From assembly GCF_026745355.1 (NCBI RefSeq), contig NC_079202.1, positions 4,472,173 through 4,536,172 on the forward strand: a DNA stretch of 64,000 nucleotides, written 5' to 3'. The stretch's first letter is position 1. Each line of letters opens with the position of its first letter. Shown here one piece after another: positions 24,624 to 36,693 of the stretch. A model generated the notes under the pieces. It searched no databases and had not been told where the DNA came from. It saw nothing but the letters and a program-made list of their open reading frames with translations. The translations under genes were made by a program, and so were the position numbers. This DNA is from Beta vulgaris subsp. vulgaris. Its lineage: Eukaryota; Streptophyta; Magnoliopsida; Caryophyllales; Amaranthaceae.

Positions 24624-27234
24624 TGTAACAGCCCTCCCTAGTTAGCAGCTTACTTATAACTAACTCTAATTAATTAAATGAATAAGCTACTAATTAGAGA
24701 TGCTGTTAATACAGATTTCATAACCCCCCTGCCCTTGGAAGGTTAAGAACCTGCATAAATCTGAGCATAGTTTATGAAAATCCACTTAAATACTTAATTA
24801 TTACATCGTAGTCTAAGTAATTAAAAGTTGAATTCATAAATATAAGTTACATTCCATAATTAATTTATACAGTAATATCACGCAGCAGCAAAACATATAT
24901 CACGAACTTTTCAATTAAAGTTTATCTTTGACCTTCAGCTTATTCCTGCAAAACAACTGAATCTGCCCCCACCAGGACAGGTTCAAAGGAACAAAACAGT
25001 CAGCTACGCTGGTACACAAGTCCCACCAGATTTCAAATATTAAGGTGGCGGAAATTAGACTTTAATATTTAAATAGCATCGTAATCCATGAATCTCGACG
25101 TTTCCTTGCTATAAATATTATCATACTCCTCCTTCATAATTATATAACATAATAGTAGTCATACATCATAACAATTAACTTTCCAAAAACAATACTTATA
25201 CTTTTCCAAAACTCACTAAAGTATATCGATACAAAAATACTTTCAATTAGGGAAGGAACACAAATGAACTTTTGAGGGACGTCTCCCTACTTTTATTTAC
25301 TTCTGCTTGCAAGACTTTCTAGGTCATGACCCTATATAACAGAGCAATCCCCGCTCCGGAGCAATACCCGCTCTAATAACTTAAAGAGCAAACCCGCTCT
25401 ACAATTATTGTTCATCACTGCCAATGCAGTTACTTCCCTTAAAAATAGCTTTTAACTTATAACTTAATTATATTCAAAACTTATTTCCCAATACTTGATC
25501 AATCAACCTAATAATCAACTTAGCTTAGTTATCAAAACAAGTTTCGAAAACGCAATTGCTATGTCAAGTTCCGCTATGTTGGGAATGATGACTTAATAAT
25601 CATGAATCGAAAGGATGTGATAGTTATATAAAGTGATTAAAGGATGGTTTAGCAAGATAGGGCAGTAGGTAAAAGGTCTATAAATACTCTTATCATAAGA
25701 AAGATTACTTCACACAAATAGAACATAGGTTCATTAATTGGTTCTCGGTTTGGTGTTATTAACAAGGGTTCTAGGCAATGAATTAATAGGATTTCTTGAG
25801 TTCAACCAAGGTTTAGGATTTTCACTTCATATATAGGTACATACAGTAGGGATTCATCAAGAGAACCACATCGAAAAGATTGAAAACACAAAGGTTTATA
25901 AGTCCAAAAGTTGTTACGCGAATAGTTGAGTTTTTAGGTGTAGTTCCCTTGCAAAAGAGGTTATATTTAATCTATGGAAAAGATGTGTTACAATGTCATC
26001 AAGCAGCAACATAAGGGTTTTACAGTAGGTTCTCATATAATGGTAATAACAATGGAAGCAACTAATACCAAAATACAATCGAAAGAGAAACACGGTTAAA
26101 TCGGTTTTTAAGAGGAACTTGACATGCAATGGTTTTTGATTCGAAATCATCAATCCTAAAGTATAATTAACATATTGAAATCACTTACTTATAACTCATT
26201 ACCAATACAGTAAGTTCTCACAATAAAAACAACATTCGTAGCTCAAAAATTCCATAACAAGCTTTAAGACAAAATTGAGAAAATCAGCTTTAACGGTGGT
26301 TCTTGTGTACCTTAATTTGGTGTTTAGGAATTTAGCCCTTGCTTAGCAACTCGTACTACTCCTCCAGCAACTCTTTAAGACCTTAATAAACACATTCATC
26401 ACCTTAAAGTTAATAATAAACCCAAAGAAATCAAATTTAAAACCAATATACCTCATGCATGCTGAAAATCAGCCATATCTCACCTTCCTTAGTTTTTCTT
26501 TGGCTTACAATGTTGAAACCTCAAAACTAACGTCTACCCAGTATGAGAAACACCTTGAAGAATCTAGGGAAGTATTGCATGTGAAAAATCAGAGCAAAGA
26601 AGCCAAGAGAACAAGCTGCCAAGCAGCTTGCTGCAGCGCCAGAAATGGCGTGAGGAGAGAGAGAAGAAAAGATGTGTTTTCTTGTGTTTGTATGTGGAAT
26701 GATTTGATGATACTGAATGAGCAGCTTCTCCTTCATATATACGAATGGGTAAGGGCAATTTGTCATTTTCGGTTTGTAATAGGGTAAAATCGTCCTTTCA
26801 CTTACTTATGCACTAATCAGATTTTTCTAAAGCTTCAACTTGGATTTTCTTCCTTAATTCCTACCTAATCCTTAATTATTCTTAGCTAAATTTCTCCAAA
26901 GTATACCACATATCTTAATGAAGGTATCTTAACCTAATCAACTCCTTAACTTACTTCCTCGGCTAATACCTCGATATCAACTACTAACACAAATCCTATA
27001 ATTCAGAGGCAATATTCAATGTACCTATCAACTTCATAAATTACTTAATTATCACATAGCTCATGTTATTAGTTAACTAATAACACAAAATATCCACGTT
27101 AGCAACAAATTCATATAACATTTATTTACACTTTTAAAATTCGGAGCGTATCGATTATAATTACTTAATCGTCATTAACTTATTAATTACGGATTATTGA
27201 TTCTAATATTAGCTTAATAATTCAGGCTATTACA
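24624..27234 (-). repeat. 3' LTR of gypsy element (2611 bp)
   Basis: On the + strand it starts TGTAACAGCCC and ends GGCTATTACA. The first roughly 255 bases are identical to the other LTR; later differences include many 1-3 nt indels. The short reading frames within it (for example at 26455-26787) have no recognised product. On the element's strand a purine-rich stretch (AAGGGTGGTAGAG) lies just before it, fitting the polypurine tract. Confidence 0.93.
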
Positions 27235-27245
27235 CTCTACCACCC

Positions 27246-27804
27246 TTAAAGAAGTTTCGTCCCGAAACTTATAACATACCTTGGAACAACTGGGGGTATC
27301 GCTCTTGCATATCTCTTTCTTTTTCCCAGGTTGCTTCTTCTGTTCCGTGTGGTCCATAATACCTTGACTAAAGGTATGGTTTGGTTTCGCAACACTTTTT
27401 CTCGTTTTCCAGAATCTTTATAGGCCTTCCTCATAACACAACGATTCATCTATTTGCAATGGTTCGTAGGATAGCACATGTGAAGGATCATGTATATATC
27501 TTCGTAGTTGTGAGACGTGAAAAACATTGTGCACCCTAGACAGTTCTATTGGTAAGGCTAATTCATATGCGACTTCACCGATTCTGCGCAAAATCTCAAA
27601 TGGTCCTATGAATTTAGGACTCAATTTTCCTCGCAGTCCAAATCTTTTCACCCCTTTAGTAGGTGAAACACGGAGAAACACTTTATCCCCTTCTTTAAAT
27701 TCCAGCTTCGTTCTCCTCAAATCAGCATATTTCTTTTGTCGATCTTGCGCGATTTTCATTTTCTCCCGTATTACCCGAACCTGCTCCATTGTATCTTGAA
27801 TCAA
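27246..27804 (-). pseudogene. gypsy integrase C-terminus and chromodomain-like tail
   Basis: KEGDKVFLRVSPTKGVKRFG and GKLSPKFIGPFEIL are the post-core integrase domain (GPF/Y type) of plant gypsy elements, followed by RVHNVFHVSQLRRY. After a frameshift, IPLVKVLWTT and then sequence resembling EEATWE give a chromodomain-like tail close to the 3' LTR. Frames change at least once. Confidence 0.8.
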
Positions 27805-27805
27805 C

Positions 27806-28480
27806 TCAGGTCCGACTGGTATCCCTGGACTTACTCATCCCAACAAATAGGTGTTCGACATTTACGCCCATACAAAGCTTCATATGGAGCCATACCAATG
27901 CTAGATTGATAACTGTTATTATAGGAAATTCTATTAATGCCAATTTATCCTCCCAGGAGCCTTTAAATTCCAATACACAGGCTCGTAACATATCTTCTAA
28001 TATTTGGATTACTCGCTCCGTTTGCCCATCTGTTGCTGGATGGAATGCTGTGCTAAATTTCTGAGTGACCCAAAGCTTCTTGCAATTTCTCCCAGAAATG
28101 TGACAGGAACCGGGTATCTCGGTCCGAAATAATGGTGGTTGGAACGCCATGCAATCGAACAATTTCTCTGATATATGCATCTGCTAGTTTTCTTGCTCCA
28201 AGTTACTCCCATGGGAATAAACCGAGCTGTCTTTGTCAATCTGTCCACTACCACCCATATAGAATCATTTCCACTTCTTGATTTAGGTAAGTTGAAAAAA
28301 TCCATGAAATCGAATCCCATTTCCATTCCGGTACTGGCAATGGCTGCAGCAATCCAGACACTTTCTTCCGCTCAAATTTTACCTTCTGACAAATTAAACA
28401 CCTTGCCACGAACTGTGAGATATCTCTCTTTAACCCTTTCCACCAGAAATATTTCTTCACATCCTGAATCATTTTATCTC
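27806..28480 (-). pseudogene. gypsy integrase core (frameshifted)
   Basis: CLICQKVKFERKK is the zinc-binding HHCC module end. WVVVDRLTKTARFIP carries the first catalytic Asp region. STAFHPATDGQTERV precedes the catalytic Glu region. These motifs fall in at least three frames, so no functional integrase is encoded here. Confidence 0.85.
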
Positions 28481-28633
28481 TGCCCGGATGAACTGAATAA
28501 GCACTGCTATGGCTTCCTTCAGAATTTTATTCTTCAGCTCCTCATCATTAGGAATGCACCATCTTCCATTTAAACGAATACTCCCATCAGCATATTCTTG
28601 GAACGTCGTTCTCATTCTTTTCTATCTTTGACT

Positions 28634-30146
28634 TCAACTCCTTGATGAAATCATCTTTATCCTGCTTTTCCCGAATTTCTTCAAAGAGAGAGGTTTCATC
28701 ATAATTGCATTTAATTCTCCCTGTAATTGACCTCTTGCAACCACTCGCAATCTAATTGTACCAGCTCTTATACAACTCCTCTGGCACGATATCAATGCAT
28801 TCACTTCCCGACGAGGTCTTCTACTCAGAGCATCTGCAACTTTATTTGCTTTTCCCGGATGATATTGAATATCTATATCATAATCTTTAAGTAATTCCAA
28901 CCATCTCCGTTGCCTCATATTCATTTCCTTCTGGGTGAAGATATATTTTAAACTCTTATGATCAGTATAAACCTTGCAAGAGACTCCATATAAATAATGT
29001 CTCCACAATTTCAATGCAAAGACGACTGCTGCCAACTCCAAATCATGCACAGGATAATTCTTTTCATGAATCTTCAATTGCCTGGAAGCGTAAGCTATAA
29101 CCCGCTGGTTCTGCATTAACACACATCCTAATCCTTCCTGAGAGGCATCACTATAAACCTCAAATCCTTCTGTCCCAGAAGGTAGAGCTAAGACTGGAGC
29201 GCTAGTCAATTTTTCTTTTAACTCCCGAAAAGCTTTCTCACATTTCTCCGTCCACTGAAATCTTGTATTCTTCTTGATCAAATTCGTAATCGGTAAAGCT
29301 ATTCGCGAAAAATTCTCCACAAATCTTCTATAATATCCAGCAAGCCCAAGAAAACTTCTAACTTCCCCAACATTTGTAGGTGCAGGCCATTCTTTTACCG
29401 CTTTTATCTTTTCAGGGTCCACTGCTATACCTTCTTTGGTTACAACATGCCCTAAGAACATTACTTGATCCAACCAAAAATCACACTTACTCAGCTTTGC
29501 ATAGAGTTTCTCTCTTCGCAATATTTCAGATACCTCCCTCAGATGTTCTTCATGCTCTTGGCGATCTTTAGAGTACACCAATATATCATCAATGAAAATT
29601 ACCACAAACCGATCGAGCAAAGGCTTAAAGTACCTCTGCATTAAATCCATAAAAGCTCTGGTGCATTTGTGAGTCCAAACGGCATCACCACGAACTCATA
29701 ATGTCCATATCTCTTCTGAATGCTGTTTTCGGTATATCTTCCTCCACGATGCGCATTTGATGATACCCCGACCTTAAATCGATCTTTGAGAATATTCCTG
29801 CCCCCTTCAACTGATCGAACAGATCATCAATTCGGGGTAATGGATATCTATTCCGGATTGTGATTTTATTAATTTCCCGATAATCTATACACAATCTCAT
29901 CGTACCATCCTTTTTCTTCACAAACAATACTGGTGCGCCCCATGGAGACACACTAGGTCGGATATAACCTTTCTGCAACAATTCTTCTAATTGCTTTTTC
30001 AATTCAGCCATTTCTGCAGGAGCCATCCTATAAGGAGCTCTAGATATCGGTGTCCCCCGGCACCAGATCAATATGAAAATCAACCACCCGATGCGGTGGA
30101 GTCCCGGTAAATCTCCTGGAAATACATCCTGGAAATCTCTTACCAC
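28634..30146 (-). pseudogene. gypsy reverse transcriptase and RNase H
   Basis: RT motifs are in order: [52 protein letters not shown], then FIDDILVYS (the catalytic Asp pair), [11 protein letters not shown] and [12 protein letters not shown]. RNase H follows with [38 protein letters not shown] and ADALSRR. A frameshift at about 29650-29690 separates the RT halves. The 338-codon second frame (28634-29650) is the longest intact block of the element. Confidence 0.93.
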
Positions 30147-30534
30147 CGGAATTTCTTCAATTTTCTTTTCCTCCTTTTTACCCCTTCTATTTGATTCACA
30201 TAACCGATACCTTCAGGTATTACTCTATATCATTCCAATTATCCTCACCTTTTTCATCGGTCTTACCTTTCTTCTTTATACACAATGTTATCTCCGCAGG
30301 AGACCTCAATCTGACGGCTCTAGCATAACATTCTATCACCGCCTATTTTTACTTAACCAATTCATTCCCAAAATCACATCATAATAATCCAATTAAAGGG
30401 TATCAGATCTACCGCAATTCGGACCCTGCTATTCTAATTTCACAATTTCAAATATCCATTTACAACATATCGACTCCCATTTGGCATACAAATAGCATAT
30501 TTAAAGGTTGCACACATGGTCTACACGGCAGATT

Positions 30535-30610
30535 GCTAACAAACACATTTGAAACAAATGAATGTGAAGCTCCAGAATCAAATAACACCTTGCCATAAGT
30601 TACATACAAG
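30535..30610 (-). pseudogene. gypsy aspartic protease active site
   Basis: On the minus strand the sequence reads GKVLFDSGASHSFVS, the D-S-G catalytic triad motif of retroviral-type proteases. The rest of the domain is scattered over frames between about 30150 and 30650. Confidence 0.75.
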
Positions 30611-30659
30611 AAACTCCCTGAAATTACATTACCTGGCAATCCTGCAGCTCAGGAATCTC

Positions 30660-31690
30660 CTTCGCTTCTGTTTAACAGCAAATAACTTCCCTGCTGCTTT
30701 CCCTTGATTCCATCTGAATCCCTTTTCCGGCCCTACCTTGACTTGAACTTCCTTCTCCACGCCAGCATCAGCATATTCCTAGTTTATTATTTCCTCCTAT
30801 CCTTCCTGATTCCTTCCACAAAGGGCACTCACTAATTCGATGCCCAACATTTTTACATTTAAAACACACCATTTGCCCCGAACAATTTTTGCCATAATGA
30901 TTCTTCCCACAACGATTGCACTTCCATTCTGTTCTACCCCTCTGCCATTCCAGCTAGCCCTCTGAACTGATTGGGGTGTCATTTCGTTTTTGCCTTCTTG
31001 AATCCCCCTCTTTAAATTTCCTCCATTTCTTTCTTTCTGAACTCCTCATCCTTCATCTCAATTCTCTCTGTTCCAAGAGCACGATCATACAACTCTTCAA
31101 AGGTGGTGATATGTCCCAATTCGTTTCTGATACTTTAAATTCAGACCCTCAAAGAATCGCATCATTTTCACCCTTTCATTACTCACGAAGTCAGGTGCAA
31201 ATCGAGACAATTCAAGAAATTTTGCTGCATACTCCAATACAGACATTTCGCTTGCTTCAGAAATAAAAATTCATTTTCCTTCATCCTCCGTAATGCTGGA
31301 GGAAAGAATTTATTCTTCATTTTCTCAACAAACTCTGTCCAAGTAATTCTGATTTCTGAGCTATTCCCTTGGTGGTATTCCACCAAATGTCAGCTGGACC
31401 TTCCAAATAAAAAGTAGCCATCTTCACCTTCAAAGCTTCAGGGCAACTGACTACATCCAGCAATTTGCTCATATATGTAATCCAATCCTCAAACTTGACG
31501 GGATCAGATTCACCGTCATAGGTGCGTGGCTTATGAGCAGCCAACCGCTTATAAAACTTCCTTCATCGTCATTCTTATTCTGATTCTGTTTTTTCCAGTA
31601 TCTCCAAGAGTCGAGCATTCATCTCTTTCAGTTCCTGTATTGCTTATCTTTATCATTCTCGACCTCTAGTGATTTGGATGCACCTTCTTG
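30660..31690 (-). pseudogene. gypsy gag (capsid and zinc knuckle), frameshifted
   Basis: The start is near 31690 (MACQEGASKSLEVEND). The capsid (Retrotrans_gag) region holds AHKPRTYDGESDPVKFEDWI, ATFYLEGPADIWWN and TWTEFVEKMKNKFFPPALRR. Cys/His-rich sequence near 30840-30930 is a CCHC zinc knuckle in a mixed frame. Several frameshifts and internal stops are present. Confidence 0.8.
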
Positions 31691-31997
31691 ACATGCCATT
31701 TCCTACATATTCAATTGTAATACTCAGTCAAATATTCATACACATTCTTTTTCTTTTTACACTTACTTAATATAATGACTTCGCAACATCTACTTCATAT
31801 ATATATATTTCATGATACATTGCAACCTTGCTTTTATTTATATATGTTTTGGATACAAACAAACTGATTCTTCCTTATTATTTAATTACACCTTTCATGC
31901 AACATACATACTAATCTCTAGATAAATGAGCATTACATAAAGAATAACATATTTCAGAAGTTCCCCTCCACTTTTCCTCCTTTGTACATTCTCTTGT

Positions 31998-32703
31998 TCA
32001 ATCTAATTTATAAGGATCATAATAATAACCACTATCATCACTGCTAATTGGCGGAGTCTCCGGAACATAGTCAGGCCCACAAATCTTACATCCTTCATCT
32101 TCCCCAAAAGTGGTACCAGATTGGTTTGAATTAGTAGTAGTACTTGACCCTTGCACTGTTGAGGTTCTTGAGGTAGAGTGACTCCTAGTTCCACTGGACG
32201 AATTGACCACCTCCAAACATTCCAGCCATCCGCTCTTCCTCTCTATGGGTAATACGATCATACATTTCCCTCCAATGTGGTCATTTGGGTAAATTTGGCC
32301 CCGTCTCTGCGTTCCAGAGTATATCCATCTCTTGCCTAACTTCCTCCACTGTGCCTTCCCAGCGTATCAAGCTCTTATCTATATTTTCCATAGTCACTCC
32401 GTACCCTTGGATTGCCCTGTAGCCACATACATTCTTAACAAACTCCAATAAGTTCTACGGAAACTAGCCCACGGTTCAAACTCGGTAAGTCTTTATTATG
32501 GCGTATGCCTGTATCCCAGTCCGCCAATAATGGTTATTGCTAGTCGGCCCCATTAACTCATTCCATTCCCGGATGTATCCTAATACCTCATTTGCATGAT
32601 CAACAGCATCATCCCACCACTTACCAACAGCGGTATAGGTGTCAGGTTCTCTTAAATAGGGTACCTCCTGGTTAACACTCTCACTGGATGATCTTGAAGC
32701 CAT
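31998..32703 (-). pseudogene. Extra reading frame between PBS and gag of the gypsy element
   Basis: An ATG at 32703 opens MASRSSSESVNQEVPYLREP and continues with KWWDDAVDHANEVLGYI. After frameshifts it passes EGTVEEVRQEMDILWN and a Ser/Thr-rich stretch, ending near 31998 with CKICGPDYVPETPP and YYYDPYKLD. If one frame originally, it was about 230 codons. It precedes gag, where chromoviruses normally have only an untranslated leader. I do not recognise the protein. It could instead be an N-terminal extension of gag or a captured fragment. Confidence 0.45.
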
Positions 32704-32822
32704 CTACACAGAATTTCTACTATTTATAAAATCATAACATACGTATTGTATGTACATAAACTTGATACACATAAACACATATTCACGTCATCACATAAAA
32801 ATTTTTATTCTATTATTATCAT

Positions 32823-32887
32823 TATATATATATATATAATTTATTTTTTTTTTTTTTTTATAATTACTAATATATATATATATATAT
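32823..32887. repeat. (TA)n microsatellite in gypsy leader
   Basis: Two TA runs separated by a T run. Low-complexity sequence between the primer binding site and the extra reading frame. Confidence 0.9.
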
Positions 32888-32941
32888 CATTATAAATTTG
32901 AAAACTCAAAATACTTAGTTTAATAAGATTTCAAATCGTTT

Positions 32942-32953
32942 GCTCTGATACCA
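32942..32953 (-). other. Primer binding site, initiator tRNA-Met
   Basis: The minus strand reads TGGTATCAGAGC two bases beyond the 5' LTR end, complementary to the 3' end of plant initiator tRNA-Met. This fixes the element's orientation as minus. Confidence 0.95.
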
Positions 32954-32955
32954 AG

Positions 32956-35563
32956 TGTAACAGCCCTCCCTAGTTAGCAGCTTACTTATAACTAACTCTA
33001 ATTAATTAAATGAATAAGCTACTAATTAGAGATGCTGTTAATACAGATTTCATAACCCCCCTGCCCTTGGAAGGTTAAGAACCTGCATAAATCTGAGCAT
33101 AGTTTATGAAAATCCACTTAAATACTTAATTATTACATCGTAGTCTAAGTAATTAAAAGTTGAATTCATAAATATAAGTTACATCCATAATTAATTTATA
33201 CAATAATATCACGCAGCAGCAAAACATATATCACGAACTTTTCAAATAAAGTTTATCTTTGACCTTCAGCTTATTCCTGCAAAACAACTGAATCTGCCCC
33301 CACCAGGACAGGTTCAAAGGAACAAAAAGTCAGCTACGCTGGTACACAAGTCCCACAGTTTTCAAATATTAAGGTGGCGGAAATTAGACTTTAATATTTA
33401 AATAGCATCTAATCCATGAATCTCGATTTCTTTGCTATAAATATTATATACTCCTCCTTCATAATTATAACATAATAGTAGTCATACATCATAACAAATA
33501 ACTTTCCAAAAACAATACTTATGTTTTTCCAAAACTCACTAAAGTATATCGATACAAAAATACTTTCAATTAGGGAAGGAACACAAATGGAACTTTTGAG
33601 GGACGTCTCCCTACTTTTATTTACTTTTGCTTGCAAGACTTTCTAGGTCATGACCCTATATAACAGAGCAATCCCCGTCCGGAGCAATACCCGCTCTAAT
33701 AACTTAAAGAGCAAACCCGCTCTACAATTATTGTTCATCACTGCCAATGCAGTTACTTCCCTTAAAAATAGCTTTTAACTTATAACTTAATTATATTCAA
33801 AACTTATTTCCAATACTTGATCAATCAACCTAATAATCAACTTAGCTTAGTTATCAAAACAAGTTTCGAAAACGCAATTGCTATGTCAAGTTCCGCTATG
33901 TTTGGAATGATGACTTAATAATCATGAATCGAAAGGATGTGATAGTTATAAAGTGATTAAAGGATGGTTTAGCAAGATAGGACAGTAGGTAAAAGGTCTA
34001 TAAATACTCTTATCATAAGAAAGATTACTTCACACAAATAGAACATAGGTCATTAATGGTTCTCGGTTTGGTGTTATTAACAAGGTTCTAGGCAATGAAT
34101 TAATAGGATTTCTTGAGTTCAACCAAGGTTTAGGATTTTCACTTCATATATAGGTACATACAGTAGGGATTCATCAAGAGAACCACATCGAAAAGATTGA
34201 AAACACAAAGGTTTATAAGTCCAAAAGTTGTTACGCGAATAGTTGAGTTTTTAGGTGTAGTTCCCTTAGCAAAAGAGGTTATATTTAATCTATGGAAAAG
34301 ATGTGTTACAATGTCATCAAGCAGCAACATAAGGGTGTTTACAGTAGGTTCTCATATAATGGTGATAACAATGGAAGCAACTAATACCAAAATACAATCG
34401 AAAGAGAAACACGGTTAAATCGGTTTTTAAGAGGAACTTGACATGCAATGGTTTTTGATTCGAAATCATCAATCCTAAAGTATAATTAACATATTGAAAT
34501 CACTTACTTATAACTTATTACCAATACAGTAGGTTCTCAACATAAAAACATACATTCGTAGCTCAAAAATTCACATGAACAAGCTTTAAGGCAAAAATTG
34601 AGAAAATCAGCTTTAACGGTGGTTCTTGTGTACCTTAATTTGGTGTTTAGGAATTTAGCCCTTGCTTAGCAACTCGTACTACTCCTCCAGCAACTCTTTA
34701 AGACCTTAATAAACACATTCATCACCTTAAAGTTAATAATAATCCAAAGAAATCAAATTCAAAACCAATATACCTCATGCATGCTGAAAATCAGCCATAT
34801 CTCACCTTCCTTAGTTTTTCTTTGGCTTACAATGTTGAAACCTCAAAACTAACGTCTACCCAGTATGAAGAACACCTTGAAGAATCTAGGGAAGTATTGC
34901 ATGTGAAAAATCAGAGCAAAGAACCAAGAGAACAAGCTGCCAAGCAGCTTGCTGCGCTCGCCAGAAATGGCGTGAGGAGAGAGAGAAGAAAAGGATGTGT
35001 TTTTCTTGTGTTTGTATGTGGATGATTTGATGATACTGAATGAGCAGCTTCTCTTTCATATATACAAATGGGTAAGGGCAATTTTGTCATTTTCGGTTTT
35101 GTAATAAGGGTAAAATCGTCCTTTCACTTACTTATGTACTAATCAGATTTTCCTAAAACTTCAACTTAGATTTTCTTCCTTAATTCCTACCTAATCCTTA
35201 ATTACTCTTAGCTAAATTTCTCCAAAGTATACCACATATCTTAATGAAGGTATTTTAACCTAATCAACTCCTTAACCTTACTTCCTCGGCTAATACCTCG
35301 ATATCAACTACTAACACCAATCCTATAATTCAGAGGCAATATTCAATGTACCTATCATACTTCATAATTTACTTAATTATCACATAGCTCATGTTATTAG
35401 TTAGCTAATAACACAAAATATCCACGTAAGCAACAAATTCATATAACATTTATTTACACTTTTAAAATTCGGAGCGTATCGATTATAATTACTTAATCGT
35501 CATTAACTTAGTTAATTACGGATTATTGATTCTAATATTAGCTTAATAATTCAGGCTATTACA
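32956..35563 (-). repeat. 5' LTR of gypsy element (2608 bp)
   Basis: The partner of 24624-27234 with the same termini. Length differs by only 3 bp overall, but local differences include many small indels. It adjoins the TSD copy ATTAC at 35564-35568. Confidence 0.93.
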
Positions 35564-35568
35564 ATTAC

Positions 35569-36090
35569 GATTCGGTTGGCTCTTGCTCCTGAGATCAAAT
35601 ACAACGTGTTGGAGCGAGGATACAAATTTGAAAGAGTCGCGAGACAAGTTGACCAAGATGTATGCGTCATCCTGTGTTGACAAGTTGTTCTTGAATAAGG
35701 ACCTGTATCCGCTCGTAATGGAGAAGATGGCGCACTACAAGATCATCTATATAAGTTTAATGGCTTAATCACCCAATTAGCGAGTTTAGATGTGAAGATT
35801 GAAGAGGAGGACAAGGCAATTTTGCTTTTGGCATATCTCCCTATTAAGTATAACACAATTATAACTAGTTTGCTTGTAGGGAAGACAACAATTGCTTTAG
35901 AAGAAACAGTGGTGGTGCTACTCGAGGCAGGGAGGCTCATGAAGCAAGGGGGGATCATCGATAACCAATCGGAAAAGGTTGGTAGTAGAGGTCGTGATGG
36001 CAAAAGAAGAAGGTGAACAATTCTAATCCAAACATCAAGTATTGGTATTGTGAGAAGGACGGACACATTCAATGAAAGTGTTCCCTTCTT
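35569..36090 (+). pseudogene. copia gag, C-terminal part and damaged zinc knuckle
   Basis: It resumes the capsid reading after the gypsy insertion (IRLALAPEIKYNVL). It then holds FNGLITQLASLDVKIEEEDK and AILLLAYLPIKYNTIITSLL, which match the Tnt1-type gag family closely. The knuckle YWYCEKDGHI at about 36040-36075 lacks its first cysteine (Tyr instead) and is followed by a stop. Internal frameshifts and stops are present. Confidence 0.8.
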
Positions 36091-36239
36091 ACACGTACAT
36101 ATGTATAGACTTCGAATTGAAGAAATAGCTTTTTGCGAGTACAAGGAAAACTTGATGGCGTTAAGGAACTATAGGAGTAGAGCGACTGTTTCTATTGCTT
36201 TGGAGGAGGGATTCAGTGTGTTTCTAATGGTGAAAGAGA

Positions 36240-36655
36240 CTAAAGGTCCATAAGAAGGTTGGATTTTAGATGCGGGATGTTCTCAACATATGTGTTGTAG
36301 GAAAGAGTGGTTATTTCCTCTGAATAAATTGATGGGTTATATGTTACCTTGCCTAATGGGAACGAGGTAAAGTTTGAGGGTGTTGGTGAGGTTGAGGGCA
36401 AGACTCATGATAGGAGGGCTCCAAAACTACGTGAGATAAAGTATGTTTTGACACCTGATCGCAATCTTATATCTTTGGGTAGTTTGGATGGTTTGGGGCT
36501 AGCTATTCATGTTAAGGGAGGTCGCTTAGAGATCACCAAGGGGAGGAGTGTGATCTTGAGAGGTGATGGATCAAACAAAACTTCTTCATTCTTGAAGGAA
36601 ATTATGGGGAACGAATTTGAACTCAAGGGGAGGCAAGCTCCGAAAGTTGCGCGTT
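36240..36655 (+). pseudogene. copia protease and pre-integrase remnant
   Basis: GWILDAGCSQHMC at about 36258-36297 is the copia aspartic protease motif with D-A-G in place of the usual D-S-G. Downstream, PDRNLISLGSLDGLGLAIH is the GAG_pre-integrase region. The frame closes at 36655 without any integrase core, and a polypurine tract follows 25 bp later, so the pol core has been lost by internal deletion. Confidence 0.75.
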
Positions 36656-36693
36656 AGTTCGTGAGGAGTATAAATTGAGTTAAAGAGGAGGTT

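Larger units (their letters stand above)
24624..35563 (-). mobile_element. Ty3/gypsy chromovirus (Tekay/Del-like), nested in copia gag
   Basis: A 10,940-bp element with TSD ATTAC at 24619-24623 and 35564-35568. Long LTRs of about 2.6 kb flank, in minus orientation, a PBS for initiator tRNA-Met, an extra reading frame, gag, protease, RT, RNase H, integrase and a chromodomain-like C-terminus. That order (integrase after RNase H) marks Ty3/gypsy; long LTRs and the integrase C-terminus suggest Tekay/Del. All reading frames are broken by frameshifts although the LTRs are very similar. The insertion point reads cleanly through copia gag when the element and one TSD are removed. Confidence 0.92.

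Noticed and set aside
26455..26787. 110-codon frame, with a near copy at 34777
   Set aside because: It lies within the gypsy LTR and differs by frameshift between the two LTR copies, so it is not a conserved gene.
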